A model generated the notes under the pieces. It was not told the DNA's origin. It was given only the letters and a program-made list of their open reading frames with translations, and ran no database searches. The position numbers were made by a program, and so were the translations under genes. This document shows, piece after piece, positions 54,988 through 64,000 of a stretch of 64,000 nt of DNA (position 1 is the stretch's first letter; each line of letters opens with the position of its first letter). Source of the DNA: Pegea sp. RAD2-039 (Eukaryota > Chordata > Thaliacea > Salpida > Salpidae); assembly GCA_034620365.1 (NCBI GenBank), contig JAQGEQ010000175.1, forward strand, positions 1,426,001-1,490,000, in the 5' to 3' direction.

Positions 54988-56523
54988 TTGTTTATTACAT
55001 TTTTTTTAAATCTCAAGTGAAATATTAATTTTTATTAAAATCGTGATGAAAATGAATTATCTTCTCAATTCTAATAAAATTAGTTATAAGCTTTTTGTCA
55101 TTTTCTTAATAATTTTATCAAAATTTGGTTTTAGAAGTTAATTTCAATTATTTTAAAACTGATTAAAAATACTTCGGTTATAAAAAATGCATTAAAACTT
55201 CTATATATAAGCTGATATATTACAAGTATTTCAAATTTTTAAATATGTTTATTAATCAACTTTTATTTTTTTAAGAATCTTTAGACAAGTTTGGGTTTCT
55301 TTAAAAATGATAGTTCTGTATCAAATATATTGAGTTGTGTAAGTATACAAAACTAGAGATTAGAGCAATTTTTTGAAAGTTATATCTAAAAATTTCAAAA
55401 CATTAAAGTAACAGCTCGAAAATCAACCAGTTGCTAATTTGGCAGAATTTTAAAATCTATGATAAACTTGGATTAACTGAACACAATCTAAATTTAAACT
55501 TTGCAATTTTCAGTTAAGTTTAATATATATTTAATATAAATATAAGTTTTTTGAAAATATGTTTTAATTAGTAATATAATTTTTTTAGTAAGAATATATC
55601 TTAGATAGTTCAAGTTTATATTTGGCTGATTGATTCATTACATTTTAAGTTAGTAAAAAGTTGTTTCATATTTTACACAATTTTTCTATAAATCTTGTAT
55701 AACTTAAAATGTAATACAATCTTTTACAGTAACCTAGTTATCAATTACTTTTTTATAGTTGTAATCAAGTAAGTGAAAGCATATAATATATATAATATAT
55801 GAATGTATATAAACACATTTTATATGCATACAGATTTAAAAGCAAATATCATTGCCTTAATCGTTTTGTATAATGTATTATCTTGCACTTGAATTTTAAT
55901 TTCTCTATAATCTATTTTTGAAAAGTAAGTATATGTAATCTTTAGTCAAATGTAAATTTAATAAATGGTTTTTGCATTTCTTGTCCGAACCAACTTATTT
56001 TTCTCCCGTTTTAGTCGTACTGGTTAAGTACTTATTTCACGTTTTAAAACATGGTACGAAATATCAGATAAATTATTTTTCAAGATCTTGTTCTTACTTT
56101 ACATTCTTATTTTATTCTTTTAAACGATAATTATATATTTTTTTGTCATAGTTTTAATTCTAAAAGCAAATTTGTTACTTTAATTTTAGAAAGTTGTTAA
56201 TTTATTAAAAAACCAAGTTTATTGTTAAGTTATAAATTAAAAAATATTTTATTTATAAATAAATATATTTTCTGTTTCTTGTATTACATTTTTTAATTTA
56301 TATTGTTCTGAAAGTTATAAATATGGTAATAAGCATTTTTAATTTTTGGCTTCTTTTGATTTAACATATAAAATTAAATAAAACTGTTTAATGTTTACCT
56401 TGGATCAACTGTACAGGTTTACTTTTAGTATATTGTTTATTAGAAGAGTTTTCTTATAATTATTCTTAATTTAGTATATTGTAATGATCAGAATATATAT
56501 TTTTGATAAATAAGAATTTAATT
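54988..56523. repeat. 1.5 kb direct repeat, right copy
   Basis: Same orientation and nearly the same length as 48725-50240. It occupies the upstream side of ARP5, whose start is 280 bases beyond its right end. The two copies are 6.3 kb apart and enclose the uridine phosphorylase and small coiled-coil genes. Confidence 0.9.
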
Positions 56524-56802
56524 AAATTAAAACTATCACATTTTAAGTTCTTATACATATTTTTTGAAATTGTTTTGGGCTGGCAATCTTATAAATACTC
56601 AGAAATTATTATTCGTAAGTCTGTTACTCAGATATGTTATTTAAATTTAGTTATATAAAGTAAATAATCTTCTACTTAGATATTAAGTTGCCTATATGAT
56701 GACTAGTAAATAGGTTGTCTAATTTTTAAGAAATAAATAAACTCTGATTAATGGTTTAAGTTCATGTTGAAATAGTATATTATTTATTACAGATATCTAA
56801 AG

Positions 56803-58209
56803 ATGGACTCCATCCCAATTGTAATTGATAATGGCTCATATGAATGCAGGGCTGGTTTTGCTAATTCAGATAGTCCTACTTTGATTTTTAAAAATATTCT
56901 TGCTAAAAATCGAGCTAATAGAAAAGATAAAGACTGGAATATAAAAGTTGGAAATGAAATGGAAAATATTGAATCATTAAGGTGGATGATAAAAAATCCC
57001 TTTGATTTAGATGTTGTGACAAATTTTTCTATTCAAGAAATGTTGTTGGATTACACTTTTGACAATTTAAACATCACCTCAGTTGGTCACATTGAACATC
57101 CTGTTTTAATAACTGAAGCTATTGCAAATCCAAGTTATAGTCGAAAAAATATGACAGAATTGTTAATAGAAGGTTATGGGATACCTAAAATTTCATATGG
57201 AATTGATAGTCTGTTCAGTTTTCATCAAAACAAAGAAGTTGATGTTGAAACTGCATTAATTATTTCATCTGGATTTCAAACCACTCATGTTTTGCCTGTT
57301 GTAAAAAATGTTGCTGAAATATCTAATTGTCAGCGGTTAAATTTAGGTGGATATAATTGTGGTGCTTACTTACAAAGATTGTTAGAGTTAAGATACCCTC
57401 ATATTAAATCATTCTTTACATTGACATTAACAGAGGAATTGATGAAAAATCGTGGAAAAGTGGCTCTGGATTATACTAAAGATGCTTCTAGTTTTAATAG
57501 TAAAATAGCTTCAGATAATTTGCTAGAATTTGATTTTAAAAATATTTCAAAAGAAAGTATAAAAAATTTGCCATTAACAGATGAACAAATTCAGAAGATT
57601 AAAGAAAAGAAAAAACTTGAAAAATTATTCCAAGATATTCAACAAGTAATATACTTTAGTGAAAATATAAAACTTTTGCAAGATATTGGTTGTAAAACTT
57701 CAGAAGAACTCTTAGCATTTTCTAAATCAACTGAAAATAAGATAAATGTTTTGCAAGATGAAATTAACCAAATAAATCAAATAAATGTTTGTGAATTAGA
57801 AAGCAAAGTTAGTATTAATACAGATTTAATTGTTAAGCAAGCATCTGAAATTATCTTTCAACCTTCATTGGTTGGTTTTTCACAATGTGGTCTTAGCACC
57901 TGTATAGAAAATGTTTTGAAAAATTATCCAGCTAATATTCAAGAAGATTTAGTAAAAAATATTTTTGTTACTGGCGGAAACACAAAAATTGATAATTTTC
58001 ATGGAAGATTACTTAATGATATTCAGATGTTTCAGCCTCAAGGTCAAGAAGTTTGTGTTAAAAACTCTTCTGATGCTTCAATAGATGCATGGAAAGGTGC
58101 ATCTAAGTTTTGTAGTTCACCAGATATGTCTAACAACTGGGTAACTAAAAATGAATATCTTGAATATGGCTGGTATTATTTAAAAGCACACAAGTACTCA
58201 AATACATAA
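56803..58209 (+). CDS. ACTR5: Actin-related protein 5 (INO80 complex subunit)
   Basis: A single uninterrupted frame of 468 residues. It starts MDSIPIVIDNGSYECRAGFA, with the actin phosphate-1 loop in its ARP5 form. LIISSGFQTTHVLPV (residues about 150-164) is the ARP5 version of the phosphate-2 loop, where the actin catalytic environment is altered. RLNLGGYNCGAYLQRLLELRY, the later IFVTGGNTKIDNFHGRL (about residue 387) and SSPDMSNNWVTKNEYLEYGW near the C-terminus are also typical. A charged helical insert of about residues 255-340 is shorter than in human ARP5 (about 607 residues). ARP5 with Ies6 couples ATP hydrolysis to nucleosome sliding in INO80. The gene has no introns, unlike most neighbours. 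The ATG lies 10 bases after a TTTATTACAG acceptor. Confidence 0.95.
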   Translation: MDSIPIVIDNGSYECRAGFANSDSPTLIFKNILAKNRANRKDKDWNIKVGNEMENIESLRWMIKNPFDLDVVTNFSIQEMLLDYTFDNLNITSVGHIEHPVLITEAIANPSYSRKNMTELLIEGYGIPKISYGIDSLFSFHQNKEVDVETALIISSGFQTTHVLPVVKNVAEISNCQRLNLGGYNCGAYLQRLLELRYPHIKSFFTLTLTEELMKNRGKVALDYTKDASSFNSKIASDNLLEFDFKNISKESIKNLPLTDEQIQKIKEKKKLEKLFQDIQQVIYFSENIKLLQDIGCKTSEELLAFSKSTENKINVLQDEINQINQINVCELESKVSINTDLIVKQASEIIFQPSLVGFSQCGLSTCIENVLKNYPANIQEDLVKNIFVTGGNTKIDNFHGRLLNDIQMFQPQGQEVCVKNSSDASIDAWKGASKFCSSPDMSNNWVTKNEYLEYGWYYLKAHKYSNT

Positions 58210-58298
58210 AGTTTTAAGTTTTTTTTTGTACTTTTGAATTTTTACTATTTTAACTAACTTTTTGTTGTTTTTAGATTTAATTTTTGGTAATATTAAGT
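58210..58298 (+). promoter_or_regulatory. Short intercistronic region with a splice acceptor, possible operon junction
   Basis: Only 89 bases separate the ARP5 stop codon from the RRP9 start. They contain long T runs and a strong acceptor TTTGTTGTTTTTAG ending at 58274, 24 bases before the RRP9 ATG. There is no AATAAA and no room for a normal promoter plus 5' UTR intron. This is the pattern of polycistronic transcripts resolved by spliced-leader trans-splicing. Confidence 0.6.
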
Positions 58299-59696
58299 AT
58301 GGTTTTCCAGAAAGGAAAGAAAAGACCAGCTGGTAAAGCTAGATCTGATCCAAAATCTAAAACTAAGAAATACTATGATGAAAAGGTTGAGGATGAAGAA
58401 ATATCTAGTGAGTTTGAAGAAGATGATGTAGAAGAAGATGTTGTTGATGAAAAAGAAGAAGACTCCAGTGATGAAGATGAAACTGAACAAGACAAAAAAT
58501 TCAGACTAACTAAAGAATATCTTGAAAAACTAAAGGAATATCGATCAGAGGCAGATAAAGATGATAAAGATGTCGTTGGTGATCATTTACAGGAAGAAGT
58601 TTTAAAAAATGTCGGTAAACTTCAAAAACCAGTTGCTGATAAATGTAAAAAGCCAGAAGAGACTTCAATTAAGCTCTTCAAAGGTCACAGGTCAACTGTA
58701 ACTGCTGTTGTTGTTTCATCAGACTTTAAATTTGTTTATTCAGCTTCTAAAGATTGCTCAATTATCAAATGGAGCCTAGAAAATAAAAAATCACTGATCG
58801 TTGTGAAAGGGGGGAAAAAATTTTGTTCCAAAACCAACCATGTGAAGATAGTTTTAGCTTTAGCTTTATCTACTGACAATAAATTTCTCGCTTCTTCTGG
58901 CTTAGACAAATTTATTCATATTTGGAACGGTGAAACATTGAAACATATTCATGTCTTTCACGGTCATCGAGCTTCTGTGTCAGGTCTTTCGTTTCGCATG
59001 AACTCACATGAGCTTTTTAGCTCATCAAATGATCAGACAGTTAAAGTGTGGAACCTCGATGTCATGGGTTACGTTGAAACTCTATTTGGTCATCAAAACA
59101 ACGTTCTTGCTTGTGATAGTTTCATCAGAGACCGGTGTGTCACTGTTGGTGGCGCTGATGGAACGGTTAGCTGTGTGTTGGTTGCTATGACAACCGCCTT
59201 TTGACGCTGTTTTCTTTTGCAGATGCGAATTTGGAAGATTCCCGAAGAATCCCAACTTGTTTATCATAGCAACAAGTCCTCATCACTTGAATGTGTCCGA
59301 TTCATCAACGAAGAGTACCTGATCACCGGTGATGATAATGCTTCAGTTTGTCTCTGGAACGTGAATAAGAAAAAGCCAATCGTGTCAATGAAGACAGCAC
59401 ACTTACCGTTAGATGGCAGCACTCAGCCTTCATGGATATCAGCTGTTGGAGCCTTACCTAACACTGATCTTGTTGCCACCGGATCTTGTGATGGTTTCAT
59501 CCGAGTTTGGAAATGCACAAAGCGTTTTGTGTCTTTGATTCCAATTTTTGAGATTTCTGTTAAAGGTTTTATTAATGATATTCAAATAACAGAAGATGGT
59601 CACCTTGTGGCTGCTGTAGGCCAAGAACATAGACTAGGGCGATGGTTTCGTATTAGAGAAGCTAAAAATCATATTTTTGTGGCTAAAATCTTCTGA
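58299..59696 (+). CDS. RRP9: U3 snoRNP WD40 protein RRP9 (U3-55K)
   Basis: Two exons (58299-59165 and 59223-59696) with a 57-base GT-AG intron give 446 residues; human RRP9 has 475. The N-terminus is basic (MVFQKGKKRPAGKAR), then strongly acidic (residues about 30-67), then FRLTKEYLEKLKEY, typical of this family. WD40 repeats begin near residue 126 (KLFKGHRSTVTAVVVSSD) and continue with FHGHRASVSGLSFR, DQTVKVWNL, FGHQNNVLACD, GADGTMRIWKIPEESQLVY, DNASVCLWNV and ISAVGALPNTDLVATGS. The C-terminal GQEHRLGRWFRIREAKN is diagnostic of RRP9. The protein binds the box B/C motif of U3 snoRNA for 18S rRNA processing. Without the intron the frame would end in SCVLVAMTTAF, which is not a real C-terminus. 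Confidence 0.95.
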
Positions 59697-59739
59697 TCCT
59701 AATTTTAATATGGAAGAAGTTGGTGTAGTTTAAAAGTGA

Positions 59740-59745
59740 AATAAA
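59740..59745 (+). terminator. Poly(A) signal of RRP9
   Basis: AATAAA, 43 bases after the stop codon. It could serve an ARP5-RRP9 transcript as its only clear poly(A) signal. Confidence 0.6.
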
Positions 59746-61463
59746 ATCTCTGTACCAATGATTTTGTGAAAGTATGTCTGATTAGTTCTCTATAAAAAAA
59801 GGTTTATAGGTTTAAATCTGAAACTTCAAGACATTAAAGTTTGACTGAAAATTTAAGTTAGCTAATTTGAACTTAGTATATAGAAAAATTTAGCTGAAAT
59901 ATTTAGTGTGATCTTTAACTTTACATAACAAAATTTTATGTTTATTAGAACTTGTTACTGATAGATTTTTAGTATGGTTTGGCAACTAGAAGATGGTAAT
60001 TTCAACAGATGAAAAGGGCAAATGATAATTTAAAAGATTGATTCATAAATTTATCAGATAATTATTATTATATAGATTCATAAAGAAACTATTTATTAGA
60101 TAAGTATAAAACATCAGAAGTTGAAAAAAGAGAGTTTTTTTACAAACTTATTTATGACCAGCAAAACTTACTAACAACATGTATAGTTAACAATAGTCTT
60201 AATTATAATGGGCTTAACGAAAATTTATCTTTTTTTTCGTAAAAGTTATATTAACTAGCGGACGAAAACAATAATCGAGGTTTGAAAGATGTCTTTTGTA
60301 CTGAAATAGATAAAGAAGTACTATTATTGAAATCAAATAAAGACATATAAAAGGTTACTACTTGTTTTCAGTACAAATAGAAAATAGTTTTCATATTTAT
60401 TTGACAAATATTAAAGTAATTTTTAATTAAAAGTATTTATTAGATACTATTCAAAAAATATTTCTTACTTGTTTCTTATCTCCACAGTAATTTACTTTCA
60501 TGATATTAGAAATACTTTAGTTAAAAATTAGTTATCAATCGAAAATCTATTTCTTCAATAAGTAACTACGGCCTTTGGTTGATTTCTGTTTACATTTTAC
60601 TTAAAATGACCTACCTAAATAATCCAACACCCAACTTATAGCTCGTCAATTAACTATTCTTTTATGTCGTTTTGGTGAAAACTGTTGTTATCAAGAGCTT
60701 ATCAAATAATGAGTAGTAAATTTTAAGTTGTATACATGATATAACCCGTTAAAATTATGCCAATTAAGTCTCTTTATAGATTTTTTTAAGCTTTAAACAA
60801 TGTAGACTTATAATTAGATTCTAAATTAGGTTCCAAATCATAATAGTTATTTGTTTCTCTTCCAAATATATTTATTTCAGAAATTCAATTTAACTTTTAC
60901 ACAAATTAGCTATAAATTAATTAGTATCTCTAAAACGATCTTAATTAAGCGATCTCTAAGGTAATTTTGTTAATAAAGTTGTGTTTTGAATAGCTGTTTT
61001 TCCCTTTTAACCATCTGAATAATAAGTTATAAATTAGAAAAAAAATCATACAAAATAAACAGGTCAAAAGTTATCGAGTTAATGCAAAAGATATTATCTG
61101 TTTTAACGCAAAATAGGCTTTATTTAATTACAATTTTGATATAAAAGATAATATTTGAGTAAAATAGAGCAAGCTAAAATCAAACAACAACGAATTTTAG
61201 TTTATAATGAAATTAAGTAATAACAAAATAAAGTAAAAACTGATAAATTCTAAATAACACTTATGTTGTAAATTAAGATAACGATAAGCTCTAAAAATGT
61301 TTATGATACTAACTTAAATAAATATTATCTTTGTTTTCTATTCACTAAAAACATAAAAACGGTAGTATTCATAGACATTTAATATAAGCATTTTGTAATT
61401 TAAACGATTCTTAAAATATTTAATTTATAAAGTTAATTAATCATAAATACTTTTTACTTAGCG
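59746..61463. other. A+T-rich intergenic stretch
   Basis: No coding frame or repeat was recognised between RRP9 and the promoter-like cluster upstream of the histone gene. Confidence 0.5.
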
Positions 61464-61568
61464 TGACGTCATTGATTTTTAACAAAAGGCCAAAAAACTT
61501 AGGCGGGAACCGAAATATTACTATCTATATATTGATGAATACTACTAAACTTACTTTTGGCCGCCAAT
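61464..61568 (+). promoter_or_regulatory. Promoter-like cluster: CRE, E2F-type and CCAAT sites
   Basis: Within about 105 bases there is a full CRE/ATF palindrome TGACGTCA (61464-61471), an E2F-type core GGCGGGAA (61502-61509) and a CCAAT box in GGCCGCCAAT (61564-61568), all in an otherwise A+T-dominated region. The island lies about 600-700 bases upstream of the CENP-A-like histone. E2F and CCAAT sites are typical of S/G2-phase genes. The distance implies a 5' leader with an intron or an outron; GGTAATTAG at 61590 is a possible donor, paired with the acceptor at 62153-62154. Function is inferred. Confidence 0.45.
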
Positions 61569-62170
61569 AGTTTCTCTATTAAATTAATTGGTAATTAGTT
61601 CAGTTATTTTATATTTGTTTGTAGATTTCAACTATCTTAGATTAATAGTTAATTTTATATTGGTATACTTACTCATAGGCCTAGCTTTTTGGTTTACCTG
61701 AAATATGTTTTTTCTGTTTTATTTCTTGTTTACGAAATCTTTTTGCAATCTTTTTTAAATGATTTTTCGATTAATTGATAGTCCTTACAGATTTAAATAT
61801 ATTTATAAACTTTAGTTTATTTATAATTAACATAATTATATATAATAGGTATAATTTGTGAGAATATGTCATTTGGTTACTTGTAATAAATAAATAATTG
61901 TTATTTTTGTTTAATCAGTTTTTGGTAATATTAATTGGTTCATTATTAACTTGAAGTTTTCGTTGTTTAATTTTAGTTTGCTTTATTTTACTAAAACAGT
62001 ACTTTTCATAAACAATTTAATTTAAATGTCTTTTTGGTGTTTCCCACAACTTAGTTTCCAAGAATTGAATTTTTGTTGACGAATTATTTGTATACTTTTT
62101 TAGATTATAACTTAAATCAATTTTTTAAGTTTTTTTTTCTGAATTCATTCTTAGAAATTCAAAATAAAAA
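61569..62170. other. Leader region of the histone-variant gene (inferred)
   Basis: No coding frame is seen. The stretch ends in a pyrimidine-rich acceptor (TTTTTTTTCTGAATTCATTC then TTAG) at 62154, 16 bases before the ATG. It is read as a 5' intron or outron. Confidence 0.4.
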
Positions 62171-62458
62171 ATGGCTAGAAGAAAGACTATGCCTCTAAAA
62201 GATCATAGGTTCAGATTTCGGTGTATACCTAAGCTTGCGTTTTCAAGACTGGTCCGTGAAATAAGTGACCAATTTTCACAGAAAAAATTAAACTGGCAGG
62301 CGACTGCTCTTGCAGCTCTTCAAGAGTCTACTGAGAGGTTCATTATTAAATTCCTTTCAAGTTCATACGAGTTAACAAGTTTGTGTAATCGTGTAACTTT
62401 AATGACTAGAGATTTTGAATTAATGTTTAGAATTCTTGATGACTATGGTTTGATATAA
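62171..62458 (+). CDS. CENPA: CENP-A-like centromeric histone H3 variant, nearly tail-less
   Basis: An intronless frame of 95 residues. The histone fold is clear: PKLAFSRLVREISDQF (alpha-1; H3 has RKLPFQRLVREI), loop 1 SQKKLNWQATALAALQES with one residue more than H3 and the Asn-Trp-Gln of CENP-A, then FIIKFLSSSYELTSLCNRVT and LMTRDFELMFRI. These loop-1 features mark a CenH3 rather than canonical H3. Only about 16 residues (MARRKTMPLKDHRFRF) precede the alpha-1 area, so the N-terminal tail is essentially missing; the total is 95 against 136-140 in H3 and human CENP-A. The position of H3 His113 is Leu while Asp123 is kept. CenH3 marks centromeric nucleosomes. The start is firm: MARRKT recalls H3 MARTKQ, and an acceptor lies 16 bases upstream. 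Confidence 0.88.
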   Translation: MARRKTMPLKDHRFRFRCIPKLAFSRLVREISDQFSQKKLNWQATALAALQESTERFIIKFLSSSYELTSLCNRVTLMTRDFELMFRILDDYGLI

Positions 62459-62508
62459 ATGATTTGTTCTTTAGTATTTATAGTATTTGAGATTTTTATC
62501 ATTAGGAA

Positions 62509-62514
62509 AATAAA
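62509..62514 (+). terminator. Poly(A) signal of the CENP-A-like gene
   Basis: AATAAA, 50 bases after the stop codon. Canonical replication-dependent histone mRNAs end instead in a stem-loop, so this fits a variant histone. Confidence 0.6.
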
Positions 62515-62869
62515 AACTTTTCCTCCAGATGAGTTTATTTGTGGATTAGAGTTTGAAGTTTCTTAGTAAATATTTTTCAGTTAAAGAAAAGATGAGGATT
62601 TATATCAAATATATCAAACTATTCTAGATTTCGTTTAACAAGACTTTAAAAAAGGTATTATTAATAAAGAATATTTTTTCAACTTTTTATGTAAACTTAC
62701 ATTAATAAATAACTACCAAATAATGAACAAATAATTTCAACTAAAAATAGTTAAATTCTCGAGTTAGGTTGCTGTTATATACTATTTTATGATAAAATTT
62801 TTCTAATATTTTGTGAATTTGTATTAAAAATGTATGATGAAATATTTTTATCTATTTATTTATTACAAT

Positions 62870-63360
62870 AAATGCGAAGGAGGGTGCCTGAAGAGAGCAC
62901 CTCCCGCTAGCACACATTCTCACAAATAACATCTATTTAGTTAGAAATACAGAAAGAAAAAGATGTAATACATTGCATTTTGGTAGTCCTCAAAATATAT
63001 TACAGTGGACAATTACATATAATTATAGTAATATTAAAAAGGATAAATTTACAGTTTAGAAATGGCAGTGTTGGCAATATTATAACAGTTCAACTTCTTG
63101 AACAACACGAGTGATTCTGACACGACGATGTCTGATGGCAGCTGGTTTCATGTACTAATTGTGCGGTATGAGAACAAATTTCTCTCTGATTAATGTATCG
63201 GGTGATATGGGTTATTAAGATGTAATGTGTGTCGTCTGAGTTGGTTTAACTTGAAGGAAGGACTAATGTAAAAGAAGTCATCAAACTGAAAGTCAATTAA
63301 ATTGTGGATAATTTAAAAAATAAGAATTAAGTCGTGTTTAATTGGTAAAAGTTTAGTTAC
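62870..63360 (-). mobile_element. 3' end of a CR1/jockey-type LINE
   Basis: The minus strand reads HDLILIF, stop, IIHNLIDFQFDDFFYISPSF, KLNQLRRHTLHLNNPY, LFSYRTISTWNQLPSDIVVS and LFKKLNCY, the typical C-terminus of such LINEs. Its 3' UTR holds a G+C-rich hairpin at 62879-62905 (GGAGGGTGCC against GCACCTCCC) and ends near a TTATTGTAATAAATAAATAG-like tail (minus strand). It belongs to the same family as the relics in the TIMP spacers, which share KYDLILIF, SISPSNKL, RRHT and STWSQLP. Confidence 0.85.
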
Positions 63361-64000
63361 TTCATCCAAGGTTTACTATATTACATATTAATTTTTATAT
63401 TACGCATATTTTCTTCAAATTAAAAAATACTTAAACTTAGACAAAAAATAATCTCAATCTTTTGATCAATTTCTTTTTTAAATCTCATTTATCATTTGCA
63501 GGAACAAGAGTTTACTTTTAGTACCAAACAGTAAGATTTGTAAGAAAAATTTACAATTAAATTGAGATTTTATCAAGTTAAAAGTAAAAATATAGATTTT
63601 AATCATTCATTAGAAATTTAGATTGATTACATGCTTTATATCTAAATGATGATCATCAAGTATTTTACAGAAGAGCTGTTTATAAGATTTATATCAAGTA
63701 CTTAAAGATCCAATATTAGTTAGATCATTATTCATCTGTATCTAAAGGAGATTCAAAAACTGATGTATATTGTTTTTAATTTTTGTAGAATATAAAACGT
63801 TGATTTACAATTTATAAAATATTATCTGTTCATAAATACATTAAAGAGTAAAGGATTTTAGTGATGAAAATATAGTTCTCATAAAAATAAGCTTTATTAA
63901 AGTAGCTCTATACTGGCATACGCTAAAGAAGCAAATTTTAGAAACTTTAAAAACTACATTCAACTTACAGAAATAGATGCTTTCAAAGTATTCCTATTGC
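63361..64000. other. Degenerate A+T-rich end of the window
   Basis: No gene is recognised. It may hold an unrecognisable upstream part of the adjacent LINE. Confidence 0.4.

Noticed and set aside
58293..58490. Minus-strand frame opposite the RRP9 N-terminus
   Set aside because: It is the antisense shadow of the acidic, GAA/GAT-rich stretch and reads as Phe/Ile repeats.

Overview
The window is nuclear DNA from an invertebrate animal with a very A+T-rich genome (about three quarters A+T by eye). The recognisable genes are metazoan: a stomatin-like mitochondrial protein, a pitchfork-type ciliary protein, TIMPs, uridine phosphorylase, ARP5, RRP9 and a CENP-A-type histone. Most are cut by short GT-AG introns. 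A ciliary gene argues against a nematode. Several start codons lie 2-24 bases after a pyrimidine-rich AG, and ARP5 and RRP9 sit head to tail 89 bases apart, which fits spliced-leader trans-splicing (known in cnidarians such as Hydra, flatworms, rotifers and others). The species cannot be fixed from sequence alone.

Layout. 1-9 kb: a truncated coiled-coil gene (minus), STOML2 (plus, nine exons), a possible small gene, and CIMAP3/pitchfork (minus, five exons). 9-25 kb: mostly A+T-rich noncoding DNA with two notable hairpins, a G+C-richer island at 11.8-13.3 kb, an unidentified coding relic at 21.4-22.0 kb and a decayed LINE at 23.4-25.0 kb. 25.5-47.8 kb: six intact minus-strand genes for secreted TIMP-like (tissue inhibitor of metalloproteinases) proteins. 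Five lie in a tandem array with a period near 3.9 kb, and the four spacers between them carry the same piece of a CR1/jockey-type LINE. The sixth gene is set apart by another LINE relic. 48.7-56.5 kb: two copies of a 1.5 kb direct repeat flank uridine phosphorylase (plus, eight exons) and a small coiled-coil gene that may be a BORC subunit (minus). 56.8-59.7 kb: an intronless ARP5 gene followed closely by RRP9. 61.4-62.5 kb: CRE, E2F and CCAAT-like sites, then a 95-residue CENP-A-like histone with almost no N-terminal tail. 62.9-63.4 kb: the 3' end of another CR1/jockey-type LINE.

The main discovery is the TIMP cluster. All six genes have the same six-exon structure and each encodes 206 residues, with a signal peptide followed at once by Cys-x-Cys. 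Their differences concentrate at the positions that in vertebrate TIMPs touch the metalloproteinase: just after Cys3, just before the cysteine equivalent to Cys70, and the A-B loop. This looks like a locally amplified, diversifying protease-inhibitor repertoire. Exon boundaries and translations were worked out by hand from the sequence; family names rest on recognised motifs, not on a database search.
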